This document shows positions 17,371-26,022 of a DNA stretch of 64,000 nt, in pieces. The notes below the pieces were generated by a model. It ran no database searches, was not told where the DNA came from, and saw only the letters and a program-made list of their open reading frames with translations. The stretch is from CAVXZE01 sp964615365. Its GTDB lineage: Bacteria; Myxococcota_A; UBA9160; UBA6930. Each line of letters begins with the position of its first letter. The stretch's first letter is position 1. Location of the stretch: NCBI GenBank assembly GCA_964615365.1, contig CAZTOU010000021.1:7683-71682 (forward strand). The letters are read 5' to 3'. A program made the translations under genes and the position numbers.

Positions 17371-18786
17371 GTGGAGAACGGCTCGGATCTATCCTTCTTG
17401 TTCAGTCCCCGATCCGTTGCGGTGGTGGGCGGATCCACCGGCATGGCTCCCTACTTCCTCACGGATCTGATCGACAAGGGCTTCGAGGGCGGAGTGTATT
17501 CCGTCAACCCGAACCGGAAAGAACTCCTGGGACTGAAGTGTTACCCGGCATTGACGGACATTCCGGATCCGCTGGACTATGTCATCGTGGCCGTATCTGC
17601 GCAGCTCGTGCCGTCGCTGCTCATGGAATGCGCGGCCAAGAATGTCAAGGCATGCACGATCTTCTCCGCCGGCTTCAGTGAGCTCGGCACGGAGGAAGGG
17701 CGGCGTCTGGAGCGGGAGATCGTCGATATATCCGAGAAGAATGGCCTCCGTATCGTCGGTCCGAACTGCATGGGGATCTACTGCCCCTCCACTGGATTGC
17801 ACTTCTCGACCGATCTTCTGGAGGAGAAGGGCAGCCTCGGTCTGATCTGCCAGAGCGGTACCGTGGCCACGTACTTGAGCCGAGCTGCCCCCTTGCGAGG
17901 TGCGTGCATCAACAAAGCGGTCAGCTATGGAAATGCCTGCGACATCAATGAGTCGGCTCTACTGGAGCATTACACGGAGGACGGCGGTATCGAGGTGATT
18001 GCGGCCTACATCGAAGGGGTGAAAGACGGGAAGCGGTTTCTCGAAGCGCTCAAGAAGGCGGCCCGGACGAAACCGACGATCGTGCTGAAGGGTGGCAAGA
18101 CCGAAGCGGGTATCGCCACTGCCGCTTCTCACACCGGTGCACTATCCAGCTCGATACAGGTGTGGGACGCGATCATGAGGCAATCCGGCGCGATTCCAGC
18201 AGATCATCTGGATCAATTGATCGACTTGTCGCTGTTGTTTCTTCACACGCCGTCCTGTGTCGGAAGAAGAATCTGCATGGTCGGACTGGGCGGTGGCGTG
18301 AGTGTCCTGGCATCCGATGCTTTCGAGACATACGGTTTCTCCTTTCCGGATCTTCCGGAGAAGATCAAGACGGGTCTCCTGAGGTTGTCAGGTGCTCCCG
18401 GCAGCATCTTCAAGAATCCGGTGGACACGCCCATTGCGTTCAAGAACCCCGATGCAATGGAAGACGTTCTTCGAATGCTCGACGACTGGAGCGGGGTCGA
18501 TCTGCTTCTGCTTCATCACGGGTATGACATTCCAGGAGGAGGCCGTGCGAATCTGTCTCCTGCAATCGGCAAGATGATCGACGCGGCAAGAGTGGTTTCG
18601 AAGCCGGCAGCCTTGGTGTTGTATGGCGCCGCTGATCCCGCATCGTACGAGGCGTCTGTGAGGGACCAGCAGAGGGGGTGGGAAGCCGGAATTCCCTCAT
18701 TGCCTTCCATGGAATCTGCGGCCGCAGCGCTTCACAAGTTCGTGAGCCATCACCAGCGGAAGGCGCGGCATCACGGATCGGGATGA
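17371..18786 (+). CDS. ADP-forming acyl-CoA synthetase, alpha-type subunit
   Basis: 471 residues from GTG 17371, with AAGGAG 7 bases upstream. A CoA-binding Rossmann domain comes first (LFSPRSVAVVGGST; YSVNPNRKELLGLKCYPAL), then the succinyl-CoA-ligase-like domain (IVGPNCMGIYCP, GLICQSGTV, VSYGNACDIN), with ASHTGALSS carrying the histidine that is phosphorylated in this family. The ATP-grasp beta domain is missing, so a partner must be encoded elsewhere. The paralogue at 40833 has the same layout. The reaction would be acyl acid + CoA + ATP to acyl-CoA + ADP + Pi, or the reverse; the acyl group is unknown. Confidence 0.82.
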   Translation: MENGSDLSFLFSPRSVAVVGGSTGMAPYFLTDLIDKGFEGGVYSVNPNRKELLGLKCYPALTDIPDPLDYVIVAVSAQLVPSLLMECAAKNVKACTIFSAGFSELGTEEGRRLEREIVDISEKNGLRIVGPNCMGIYCPSTGLHFSTDLLEEKGSLGLICQSGTVATYLSRAAPLRGACINKAVSYGNACDINESALLEHYTEDGGIEVIAAYIEGVKDGKRFLEALKKAARTKPTIVLKGGKTEAGIATAASHTGALSSSIQVWDAIMRQSGAIPADHLDQLIDLSLLFLHTPSCVGRRICMVGLGGGVSVLASDAFETYGFSFPDLPEKIKTGLLRLSGAPGSIFKNPVDTPIAFKNPDAMEDVLRMLDDWSGVDLLLLHHGYDIPGGGRANLSPAIGKMIDAARVVSKPAALVLYGAADPASYEASVRDQQRGWEAGIPSLPSMESAAAALHKFVSHHQRKARHHGSG

Positions 18787-18812
18787 CTCGGGGGGTCTCT
18801 TCTCGGAGGCGT

Positions 18813-19658
18813 TCAGCCGAAGAAGACGCTCCGGCGTTGCTTCAGGCCCTTGGCGACGAGCGCGGCGACAGCCTTTTCCACCTGCCGGACCTTCTTCCCG
18901 ATCACTTCGTCCTCGTCGTCGCTCGCCCCTTCGAAGTGCATCGGCTTTCCGAAGTGGATGTAGGCCTTCACCGGGAGCGGCAGCGGCAGGATGGTGGGAG
19001 AGAGCGGTGTGTACGGCGTTCCCATCAGCTTGGCCAGCGGCTCCATCCGCGAAAGGCTGGCGCACATCTCTTCGCCGCCGATGAAGCCGAAGGGCACGAT
19101 GGGGGCGTTGGTCTTGAGCGCGAGCCGCATGAAGCCCTGCCCGAATCCCATCATCTTGTAGCGGTCTCGCCAGACCCGGCCGCCCCCCCTCTGCCCCTCA
19201 GGGAATACCAGGATGGCGGCGTCGTCCTCCGCCAGCAGGCGCTCGGCGTTCTCCGGCGTGCCGGTCAGCTGGCCCACGCGGTTCATGAGAATGCTCACCA
19301 GCGGGACGTTGGCGAAGAAGTACTCGATCATGGCTCGCAGCATGCGCGGCGGCTCGGCTTCGAGCGCCACCGCCGCGGCGACCAGCATACCGTCGTAGGC
19401 GAGCTGGGCGCTGTGGTTGCCGACCACCATCACCCGTCCTGGGGGGAGATGCTCGAGGCCGCTCGTCTCCACCCGGAAGTAGTTCCGATACAGCCAGCGG
19501 ACGATCACCAGCATGCGCAGGGCGCTCGCAGGCGATCCGCCCCACCGGTCGTAGCCGAACTCGTTGACCGCGAGGCCCATACGATCGACTCGCTGACGCA
19601 GCTCGTCGTCGACGAATCGCTCGAGAAGGGAGGAGAAATCGGGCAGCAGGCTCGGCAC
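18813..19658 (-). CDS. PlsC-type 1-acyl-glycerol acyltransferase
   Basis: 281 residues. MVVGNHSAQLAYDGML near residue 80 is the catalytic motif, here with seven positions between His and Asp counting the spacing of the NHSG-x-LPYD sub-branch instead of the usual H-x4-D; ILVFPEGQRGG near 150 binds phosphate, and APIVPFGFIGGEE follows. No clear membrane span, so it is a peripheral membrane enzyme. Such proteins acylate lysophosphatidate or wax-ester-type acceptors. It converges on the CoA ligase gene. Confidence 0.82.
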   Translation of the reverse strand: MPSLLPDFSSLLERFVDDELRQRVDRMGLAVNEFGYDRWGGSPASALRMLVIVRWLYRNYFRVETSGLEHLPPGRVMVVGNHSAQLAYDGMLVAAAVALEAEPPRMLRAMIEYFFANVPLVSILMNRVGQLTGTPENAERLLAEDDAAILVFPEGQRGGGRVWRDRYKMMGFGQGFMRLALKTNAPIVPFGFIGGEEMCASLSRMEPLAKLMGTPYTPLSPTILPLPLPVKAYIHFGKPMHFEGASDDEDEVIGKKVRQVEKAVAALVAKGLKQRRSVFFG

Positions 19659-19693
19659 GGGGCAATTCTACACCAAGCTGCTCGTCGGCAGCC

Positions 19694-19890
19694 ATGGTCA
19701 TCTTCTGTTCGAATGAGACCGGCGAGATCCTCGAGGCGACCACCTCCTTCTTGAGCCTCTTCGCCGGGCCCATGCTGGGGCTGTTTCTGATGGGTGTGCT
19801 CACCCGATTCGCGAGCTTCGGGGGCTGGCTGGCGGGATTGGTCTTCGCCATCCCGGCGACCGCGTGGCTGCAGGGATTCACTCGGGAAGG
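19694..19890 (+). pseudogene. Fragment of a sodium/solute symporter
   Basis: About 55 residues, TTSFLSLFAGPMLGLFLMG and VLTRFASFGGWLAGLVFA, match two consecutive C-terminal membrane spans of the SSS family. No start of the gene and no later spans are present; the frame runs into unrelated sequence at about 19890. It is an isolated remnant. Confidence 0.5.
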
Positions 19891-19911
19891 CGTCCGGGTA
19901 GCAGCAGGGTC

Positions 19912-20133
19912 TCAGGGATCCTGCGTCGGTTCTTCACCGGTGACGCCGGGAACACCGCACCCGATCAGCATCCTTCGCGCCTCGTCCCGGAATCGGTCTC
20001 TCAGATCTCTCGTGGGGGGGCGATTCGGCCCGCCGGGTTGCCCCACGAGTTCGAGGCACAGCTTGTCGAGGTATCCGTCACCGCTGGTGTACTGCTCCAT
20101 TTCCGTCCAGAGGACGTAGAAGGTCATGGTCGA
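19912..20133 (-). pseudogene. C-terminal fragment of a DapA-like aldolase
   Basis: About 70 residues: TFYVLWTEMEQYTSGDGYLD, KLCLELVGQPGGPNRPP and LRDRFRDEARRMLIGCGV. The order (helix, LELxGLPGGPxRPP, terminal helix) is that of the C-terminus of dihydrodipicolinate-synthase-family enzymes. The barrel with its Schiff-base lysine is missing and there is no start codon context, so this is a remnant. A different N-terminal fragment of the same family lies at 36010-36082. Confidence 0.45.
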
Positions 20134-20433
20134 GAAAGCACCGGCCGCCCCACCGCTTCTTCTATGTCCATGGTGAAGTCCGTTCAGGAAAGCTGGGTTC
20201 CAAACCACTCATCGCAGGCCTGATCGATGGTGTCTCGGAATCCCGGCTGGCTCGGCCAGTGCCCGGGGGGCACTCCGGGGCATCGCGGCAATAAGACGCA
20301 TCGAGTGATCCGATCTTCGGCGCTCGCGCGACTGATTCACACAAGACAGGAGAGACGAGAATCCATTCTCGGCGAGGGTTTCCATGATCCTCGGCTCCAG
20401 AGAGGCCGCCGATTGTCGGGAGGAGAGATTGAA
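20134..20433. other. Non-coding gap before the LamG gene
   Basis: Three hundred bases between the aldolase remnant and the LamG start. No gene is supported. The last 20 bases hold the GGGAGGAG ribosome site of the LamG gene; any promoter must lie here but no clear -35/-10 pair can be picked. Confidence 0.4.
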
Positions 20434-21576
20434 ATGCAGTTAGGGAGATCCAGAACAGGTCGAAGTAGGAAGGTCCTGCAACTTCCGAAGTTCTTCGCAC
20501 TGGTACTCGGAGTAGTCATTGCCGGAGGCTTCGCGCTGGCTGGCCCAGCTTCGGCGGACATCGCTTCGGGCCTCGTCGCGCACTACCCGCTCGATGGCAG
20601 TCCCGAAGACGTCAGCGGCAATGCCCTGGACGGTATTCTCGTGGGGCCGGTCCCGGTTGCCGACCGGTTTGGCAATCCCGACGGCGCGTATCGCTTCAAT
20701 GGGGAAACCGACTACATCGAACTCGGTACGCCGGAGGAGCTTCGGATCACCGGTCCGATGACCGTGTCGGCGTGGTTCCGGGCTGATCCCTTGGGACTCA
20801 CCGATCACAGGGCTCTCGTCGCGCGGTCGGGTCGAGACGTTCTCGACGCGTACAGCTGGGAGCTCCGTCAGTACTGGGGTGCCGCCCAAGCATGGGTGTC
20901 GGGGGACGGCCAGTCGGCAGTCTTCGCGACCGGACCGGATGACCTGGTGGCTGACGAATGGCACCACATGGCGATGACCTACGAGCCTGGCAAGTCGGTA
21001 GCGGTCTACCTCGACGGGGAACTCGTCGAGAAGACGACTTCGTCGGTGCCGGCCGCTCTGCACGACCCCGCTGGAGTCTCCGTCCGTATCGGGGCGAGCT
21101 GGTACGAAGGGGGACCCCCCTCCAACCAGTGGTCCGGCGATATCGACGAAGTCCGGATCTACAACAGAGCGCTCTCGCCGGAGCAGGCGGCGAAGCTAGC
21201 CGGCGGGCCGTGCTTCGACGGCCTGGACAACGATGGAGACGGAAGGGTCGACTTCCCCGCCGATCCCGGCTGCAAGGATCCAACCTGGAGCACCGAGAGC
21301 CCTCAGTGCCAAGACGGTATCAACAACGACCCCTTGCAGGATCCGGATCCGGGGCATATCGACTTCGACGGCGGCGCCTCCCTCGATCTCAATGGAGACG
21401 GATTCGTAGACGCCGAATTCAATCTGGCCATGCCTGCGGTGACTGAACCCGACCCGCAGTGCATCGGCATGCCCTGGAAGAAGGGGGAGCCACGGCACTG
21501 CGGCCTCGGTGTCGAGCTGGGTCTGCTGCTGCCGCCGCTGATGTGGCTCTGGCGACGCCGCTCGCGCCGCACCTAG
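20434..21576 (+). CDS. Secreted LamG protein with DND repeats and CGLG-type tail
   Basis: 380 residues from ATG 20434, with GGGAGGAG upstream. A signal segment (about 18-42) is followed by a LamG/concanavalin-like lectin domain (43-250: LVAHYPLDGSPEDVSGNALDG, GETDYIELG, MTVSAWF, EWHHMAMTYEPGKSVAVYLDG, IDEVRIYNRALS). Two DND repeats follow (CFDGLDNDGDGRVDF-P-ADPGC and CQDGINND). The end is CGLG-VELGLLLPPLMWL-WRRR, the same tail as the protein at 12593. Family knowledge: LamG domains bind glycans or cell-surface partners. Inference: an exported, surface-anchored protein. Confidence 0.83.
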   Translation: MQLGRSRTGRSRKVLQLPKFFALVLGVVIAGGFALAGPASADIASGLVAHYPLDGSPEDVSGNALDGILVGPVPVADRFGNPDGAYRFNGETDYIELGTPEELRITGPMTVSAWFRADPLGLTDHRALVARSGRDVLDAYSWELRQYWGAAQAWVSGDGQSAVFATGPDDLVADEWHHMAMTYEPGKSVAVYLDGELVEKTTSSVPAALHDPAGVSVRIGASWYEGGPPSNQWSGDIDEVRIYNRALSPEQAAKLAGGPCFDGLDNDGDGRVDFPADPGCKDPTWSTESPQCQDGINNDPLQDPDPGHIDFDGGASLDLNGDGFVDAEFNLAMPAVTEPDPQCIGMPWKKGEPRHCGLGVELGLLLPPLMWLWRRRSRRT

Positions 21577-21599
21577 ACTGAAGTTCCAGGTGTTACAGG

Positions 21600-21635
21600 A
21601 GCCCTGGTTTCACGCAAGAGCGTGAAACCAGGGCT
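21600..21635 (+). terminator. Strong hairpin terminator after the LamG gene
   Basis: Sixteen-base arms agccctggtttcacgc (21600-21615) and gcgtgaaaccagggct (21620-21635) pair perfectly around aaga, 24 bases after the stop. The T run is weak (ttcctcgtctt), so termination may also need Rho. Confidence 0.75.
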
Positions 21636-22014
21636 TCCTCGTCTTGCCAAATCACGCTCCAAGATGAGGTCGTGTAGGGTCCGTATTGGACGCGGGGCAT
21701 ACAGGTCGATCGATGGCCCGGCGCAGAGCCGTTATGCTCCTATCACGAACGTGTCGGCGTACTGGGTCGTGAGGGCGATTCTGCAGGTCTACTACATCGG
21801 CTTCGACAAGGCGGATGGATTCAACGTCGCGTTTTCGTCATACGCCCCGTCTTCTCCCTTCGGGAGTATGTCGAACAAGCAGTCATCCTATCTCTTATTC
21901 GCCGAATTCCTGTTGATCAGCGCGCTCTATCTGATTCCGTTGGTGTGCGGGAGGTAGCGTCGCCCAGGGCGCTCAGTGGGAGGCGGTCTTGGTCGAGCAG
22001 CTTCGCGCGTGAAG
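21636..22014. other. Gap with a doubtful small membrane ORF
   Basis: 379 bases between the terminator and the SDR stop. One plus-strand frame reaches 21957 and its end looks protein-like (YLLFAEFLLISALYLIPLV is one membrane span), but it has no convincing start or ribosome site and begins inside the terminator hairpin. Composition is AT-richer than the surroundings. I see no recognisable gene. Confidence 0.3.
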
Positions 22015-22863
22015 CTAGAAGACGCCCCTTTCCCCCCGGTGCTGACGGCGGGTGCTGGAACGCCCGAGAGCCGCCACCAGCCATGGGAAGAGGCGCTTCA
22101 ACCAGTAGGCGACCCAGGCCTCTGCCGCGATGGGGGCGATGGCCCGGTTCTTCTGGATCGCCTTGAGGATTCCGCGCGCCACGCGGTCCGGTCCGTAGTT
22201 GCGTTTCTCGAAGGTTCGGATCGCCTGCTCGCGGTTCTCGGGCACGCCGCTGGACCCGTACACGCTCGCGGTACGCACGATCGGCGTATTGATCAGGCCC
22301 GGGCAGACGGCGGTAACCCCGATCCCGCTCTCCGCCAGCTCCGCGCGCAGCGATTCCGAGAAGCCGAGGACGCCGAACTTTGCGGTGACGTATGGGGTCA
22401 TCCCGGGGAAGGCGATGTAGCCCGCCATCGACGCGATATTGACGACGTGGCCGCCGGCACCGGCCTCGATCATCCTGGGGAGGAAGTGATAGCAGCCGTT
22501 GACGACGCCCTTGAGGTTGATGGCAAGGACGGTGTCCCACTTCTCGAGCGGAATCTCGACGAAGAGCCCGCCGATCCCGATCCCGGCGTTGTTGACCAGC
22601 ACGTCCACGCGCCCGAGCTCGGCGTAGGTTCGCTCGGCAAAGTCGCGCATCTCCTCTGCGCTCGAGACGTCGACACGGGATGGAAGGACGCGGCAGCCCA
22701 TCTGCCGGATCTGCTCCGCAGTCTCCTCCAGTCCCGCCTCGTTCACGTCGCAGATCGCGAGATCGGCACCACGCCGAGCCAGCGCCAGCGCCGTCTCGCG
22801 CCCGATCCCGCTCGCAGCGCCCGTCACGACCGCCACCCTTCCCGAGAGATCCTCGATGTTCAT
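22015..22863 (-). CDS. Short-chain dehydrogenase/reductase
   Basis: 282 residues. VVTGAASGIGRETA binds NAD(P); the acidic residue in CDVNE favours NAD. LVNNAGIG, Ser in VNIASMAGY and Tyr-x3-Lys in YVTAKFG form the catalytic set, and VCPGLINTPI follows. After about residue 215 it has a helical, hydrophobic C-terminal extension (YWLKRLFPWLVAAL) often found in SDRs near acyl or steroid genes. It is the downstream partner of the hydrolase gene, 74 bases away. Confidence 0.87.
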   Translation of the reverse strand: MNIEDLSGRVAVVTGAASGIGRETALALARRGADLAICDVNEAGLEETAEQIRQMGCRVLPSRVDVSSAEEMRDFAERTYAELGRVDVLVNNAGIGIGGLFVEIPLEKWDTVLAINLKGVVNGCYHFLPRMIEAGAGGHVVNIASMAGYIAFPGMTPYVTAKFGVLGFSESLRAELAESGIGVTAVCPGLINTPIVRTASVYGSSGVPENREQAIRTFEKRNYGPDRVARGILKAIQKNRAIAPIAAEAWVAYWLKRLFPWLVAALGRSSTRRQHRGERGVF

Positions 22864-22936
22864 GGCGCCAGTCTAGCCCACTCGGGAGTCGCTCCTTGAT
22901 CCGCACCTTGCGACGAGAAGCGGCGGTGCAACGGCC

Positions 22937-23806
22937 CTAGAAGTTGGCTGCAACGTCGGTCTGTGGTTCCGAGATCTCCTCTCCAGGAGCCGAGAAAAAG
23001 CGTCGCACCTGGCTCACGACCAGTGCGGGCTCCTCCTCGGGAACGAAGTGGCCGGAGCCGGGAACGCTGACGAGTGTGGCGTCCGCGAGGTCGCTCTCGA
23101 GGCGCTTCGCCACCGACAGGGGGAAGATTGGGTCGCGCTCGCCCCAGAGGATCAGCGTGGGCGCGTTGATTCGGAGGAGGTCGTGGGATGTGGGGCAGAT
23201 GCGTCGAGGAGTCACGGCGCAGACCCGGCCGAACATGCGTCGTCGGAGTGGCGTGGCGGTCCAGCTGGGGTGGAAGACGGTCACCAGGCGTTCCAGGGCA
23301 TCCCTCTTGCGGGTGGTGGAGAGGCGCAGGATCAGGCGGAAGACCCGGGGGTCGAGAAGCAGCCGGCGGAGCGGGGCGAGACGCCCCATCTGGAGCGCGA
23401 GCCTCATCTGCCACGACCAGTTGGGATACGGTCCCGTGTCCATCACCACGAATCGATCGATCCGCTCGGGGTGACGGCCGGCGAAGGCGAGTGCGAGCAT
23501 GCCGCCCACGTCGTGGGCGACCAGGTGCGTCCTCATCAGGCTGAGCGCATCGCTGAACTCCCCAAACCAGGCCACGTAGTAGTCGAGATCGTGATCGAGA
23601 TCGGGATGCCCGTCGGTCCGACCGTGGCCGGGAAGGTCGGGCGCGATCACGTGGTATTCCTCCGCGAGCGGCACCAGACAGTGTCTCCAGAGTCGCGAGT
23701 CGGTGGGGAAGCCGTGCAGGAACACCGCGGTGGGATGCGACGGATCTCCGGCCTCGAGGTAGTGCACCCGCAGTCCACTCGTCAGGGTGATGTATCGACT
23801 TCTCAT
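22937..23806 (-). CDS. Alpha/beta hydrolase
   Basis: 289 residues from ATG 23806. FLHGFPTDSRLW carries the oxyanion HG, DLPGHGRTDGHPD follows, and the nucleophile position reads VAHDVGGMLAL, so Asp stands in place of Ser (G/H-D-x-G): this points to the epoxide hydrolase or haloalkane dehalogenase branch. The acid is Asp in WGERDPIFP, the base His in GSGHFVPEEEP. TetR lies directly upstream, so the gene is probably regulated by it. A haloacid or epoxide substrate is inference. Confidence 0.87.
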   Translation of the reverse strand: MRSRYITLTSGLRVHYLEAGDPSHPTAVFLHGFPTDSRLWRHCLVPLAEEYHVIAPDLPGHGRTDGHPDLDHDLDYYVAWFGEFSDALSLMRTHLVAHDVGGMLALAFAGRHPERIDRFVVMDTGPYPNWSWQMRLALQMGRLAPLRRLLLDPRVFRLILRLSTTRKRDALERLVTVFHPSWTATPLRRRMFGRVCAVTPRRICPTSHDLLRINAPTLILWGERDPIFPLSVAKRLESDLADATLVSVPGSGHFVPEEEPALVVSQVRRFFSAPGEEISEPQTDVAANF

Positions 23807-23870
23807 TGGGGTCTCCTCTCTTCGCCGTGGGCTCACGGCTGGTCCCGGCTCGTCGAGTCGGATGATTTGT

Positions 23871-23899
23871 TGGACGTCCATATAGTTTGTGGCCAAACT
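23871..23899. promoter_or_regulatory. Two palindromes between TetR and hydrolase genes
   Basis: tggacgtcca (23871-23880) is a perfect 10-mer palindrome; agtttg (23884-23889) and caaact (23894-23899) form a second inverted repeat around tggc. They sit in the 105-base gap upstream of the hydrolase and are candidate TetR operators. Confidence 0.45.
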
Positions 23900-23911
23900 T
23901 GCCCTTTCCCG

Positions 23912-24526
23912 TCAGGTCGTACTCGTCCCTCCGGGGGAGAGCATCGCGGTCAGCGCCTGCTCGATCGAGGCCCAGCTCTCCTCCGCGGCAGCCAGGTCCG
24001 GATCGAGAATCAGCTGCAGAGCCAGCCCGTCGAGGAGCCCGGTGATCGACATCGCAAGACCCCGTGCTCCGATTCGAGGCGCGAGGATGCCGCGGGAGAT
24101 CGCTCCCTCGAAGCCAGTCTCGAGGGCGTCCCGGAAGCGCTGGAAGAGCAGGCGGAGCTCCCGAGCCACCGGCGGACTCTGCCGCGAGGCGACCCATCCC
24201 TCGTAAGTCAAGGTAAAGAGGGCGGGATTGGACCCGATGATCTCCCGCGTGGCCCGCGAAATGTTGGAGGCCATCTGCTCGGGCGACTCGCTACTGAGCA
24301 CGAGCGGCCCCAGGAGCCGGATCGACGGCTCGGCGCTCCGCCTCACCACCTGCGCGAGCATGTCTTCCTTGTTCTCGAAGTAGTAGTGAAGGAGACCCCG
24401 GCTCACGCCCGCCCGATCGGCGACGCCGGTCACGGTGGTGGCCGCGTACCCCTGCTCCGTCAGGCAGCGATAGGCCGCGTCGAGGATCTGCTCGGCCTTC
24501 TCCTCGGATCTCCTGCTGGGGCTCAT
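23912..24526 (-). CDS. TetR family transcriptional regulator
   Basis: 204 residues. HTH block: AEQILDAAYRCLTEQGYAAT, TVTGVADRAGVSRGLLHYYF and ENKEDML, a textbook TetR N-terminus. The C-terminal region (GLLDGLALQLILDPD) is of the TetR_C type found in BetI-like regulators. It is co-directional with the hydrolase and SDR genes and likely controls them through the palindromes in between. Confidence 0.9.
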   Translation of the reverse strand: MSPSRRSEEKAEQILDAAYRCLTEQGYAATTVTGVADRAGVSRGLLHYYFENKEDMLAQVVRRSAEPSIRLLGPLVLSSESPEQMASNISRATREIIGSNPALFTLTYEGWVASRQSPPVARELRLLFQRFRDALETGFEGAISRGILAPRIGARGLAMSITGLLDGLALQLILDPDLAAAEESWASIEQALTAMLSPGGTSTT

Positions 24527-24537
24527 CCCTCGCGCTC

Positions 24538-24836
24538 GCCGTCAAGGTGCCCCTCGTCTACACCAACATACTGCTCTCCAACTGGAGGGCGTTCGAGAAG
24601 GCGGGCCTCGGCCAGGCGAGCTGCTCCGGGAGCTGGCACAGCATCGGCTTCCTCGACTTCCCCGTCAGCTTCGAGGGATACTCCTACTCGGCAGGACCCG
24701 ACGAGCCGATCGTATGGCAGTTCGAGAAGGCACTCGCCTGGCCCGGCCTGCGGCCGCGCGCGCCTATGTGGACGCAGCCATCGACGAGGCCTGGCGAGCG
24801 GTGGGCGAATTGACTTCGTCGCCGGTCGGCGCTTAG
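24538..24836 (+). pseudogene. Remnant of an FAD-dependent amine oxidase-like gene
   Basis: The frame from about 24538 encodes VPLVYTNILLSNWRAF, WHSIGFLDFPVSFEGYS and PDEPIVWQFEKALAWPGL, the text of a spermidine-dehydrogenase-like amine oxidase near its C-terminus. At about 24755 the frame changes and the family's last helix appears in another frame, AYVDAAIDEAWRAVGEL, ending at TAG 24836. The N-terminal two thirds, including the FAD-binding domain, are absent, and the 5' end abuts the start of the TetR gene. Both a truncation and an internal deletion have occurred. Confidence 0.55.
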
Positions 24837-25359
24837 GAGGAACGAGGCCCCCGGCACCGCCCGCTCCGAACCAGACAAAGGTCAAGGTGAACGAATCGAC
24901 CAGCGGCGCTCCGTTCACCAATGCGAGCGCATCGTACAAGCCGTCGTCACCCCCATTGGTCCCGCTCCGTCTTGTGGTCGTTACGGTCCAGTAGGACCCT
25001 GTTCCCCAGGGAGACCCCGGTCGCGAATCGGAAGAAGGAAGACCAGGGGGCCCTTGAGGCTTCTCCGCGCGCCGCGCGTGAGTTCGTCGCGAATTGTCGG
25101 GTAGTCGCTCTTCGCGAGTGCCTTCAACCAGTCGGCCTTCACCGATCCGTCGCAGTAGTATGTCACCCTCCAGCCTGGACCAATGGTGGGGGCAGTGTCG
25201 AGCCGGCCGAAATTCCAACACCTACGCCCGCTCCGTCTGAGGGGGCTGGGTCACCGGGAGAAGGGAGCTGACTAGGAACCTGTTGGCAGTCGTCATCCGT
25301 TGTTCGCTGTAGCCAAGCTCGACTTGCAGGGGGGGGACGTTGATGGTGCAGTTGGTGAT
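24837..25359. other. Debris region with protein-like minus-strand fragments
   Basis: No complete gene. On the minus strand, 24981-25166 could code for 61 residues (MTYYCDGSVKADWLKALAKS...), and an overlapping minus frame (24837-25010) reads YWTVTTTRRSGTNGGDDGLY, as if one protein were split by a frameshift. Neither piece is recognised. Composition is lower in GC than the flanks. Confidence 0.3.
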
Positions 25360-25704
25360 CTAGTCGGCGGGTATGTTGATCTGCGGATGGAGCACTACCT
25401 TGAGTGCGTCGGTGTTGTCAGCGACGAACCGTACGGTCCCGAATGTCAGAGTGTACAGGCCGTCACGTCCCTCCTTTCTGCCCGACGGCGATCCGTAGTC
25501 GGCAAGAAGCCGGTTCATGGTGATCGTTGGCGGGTCGCAGAAGACGAAGAAGTCAAGAGTTTCCCCTGGCTCATGATATTGGATCGACATTGGCCAACAT
25601 CGGAAGCCACCCACGACTCTCTCGTCAAGAAGCATCCGCAGGGCATTTGTCTGCATCTCCGGGGTCGACTCCGACCACTCTGAATACGCGCCCGCATCGC
25701 CCAT
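25360..25704 (-). CDS. Hypothetical protein
   Basis: 114 residues, sequence of ordinary protein character with a beta-rich centre (YHEPGETLDFFVFCDPP; LYTLTFGTVRFVADNTDALK) and no signal peptide. The start lies 3 bases after the stop of the secreted protein upstream, so the pair is co-transcribed and may be one split gene. I do not recognise the family. It could be a degraded remnant. Confidence 0.4.
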   Translation of the reverse strand: MGDAGAYSEWSESTPEMQTNALRMLLDERVVGGFRCWPMSIQYHEPGETLDFFVFCDPPTITMNRLLADYGSPSGRKEGRDGLYTLTFGTVRFVADNTDALKVVLHPQINIPAD

Positions 25705-25707
25705 CAG

Positions 25708-26022
25708 CTAGGTTGCGTCGAATCCTTTTCCGAACCTTCTAGTTGACTCTTCCTGGTTGGGACAATTCGCAGTGCGCAAGGAAGTAGCGTCCCACGCTGT
25801 CTTTACCCTTTCGGATAGGGCCACGTCCGTTGGGTCGTAGTGAGACGCGTACAGATAGAACAAGGTGGCGGTCATCATGTCACCGTTCTCGGCGGCGACC
25901 TCCGCTCTCTCAACCAGTTGGCTTATCAATGCTGCTCGCTCCTGGCCCGGGGATTCGCCGGCTGGGCACGCGAGGCAAGCTATGAAGAATAACGTGGCCG
26001 CTACAATGGATTTGGGTGACAC
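25708..26022 (-). CDS. Hypothetical secreted protein
   Basis: 104 residues from GTG 26022 (an AAGGGG lies upstream); an ATG start at 26112 would add 30 residues of low quality. The N-terminus IVAATLFFIACLACPAGES is a signal peptide with a cysteine in a lipobox-like position (L-A-C). The mature part is helical (ALISQLVERAEVAAENGDMM, TATLFYLYASHYDPTDVALS) and looks like one TPR-type unit. Composition is AT-richer than the neighbourhood. Function unknown. Confidence 0.5.
   Translation of the reverse strand: MSPKSIVAATLFFIACLACPAGESPGQERAALISQLVERAEVAAENGDMMTATLFYLYASHYDPTDVALSERVKTAWDATSLRTANCPNQEESTRRFGKGFDAT

Noticed and set aside
23048..24994. A 648-codon plus-strand frame
   Set aside because: It is antisense to the alpha/beta hydrolase and TetR genes and matches no family.
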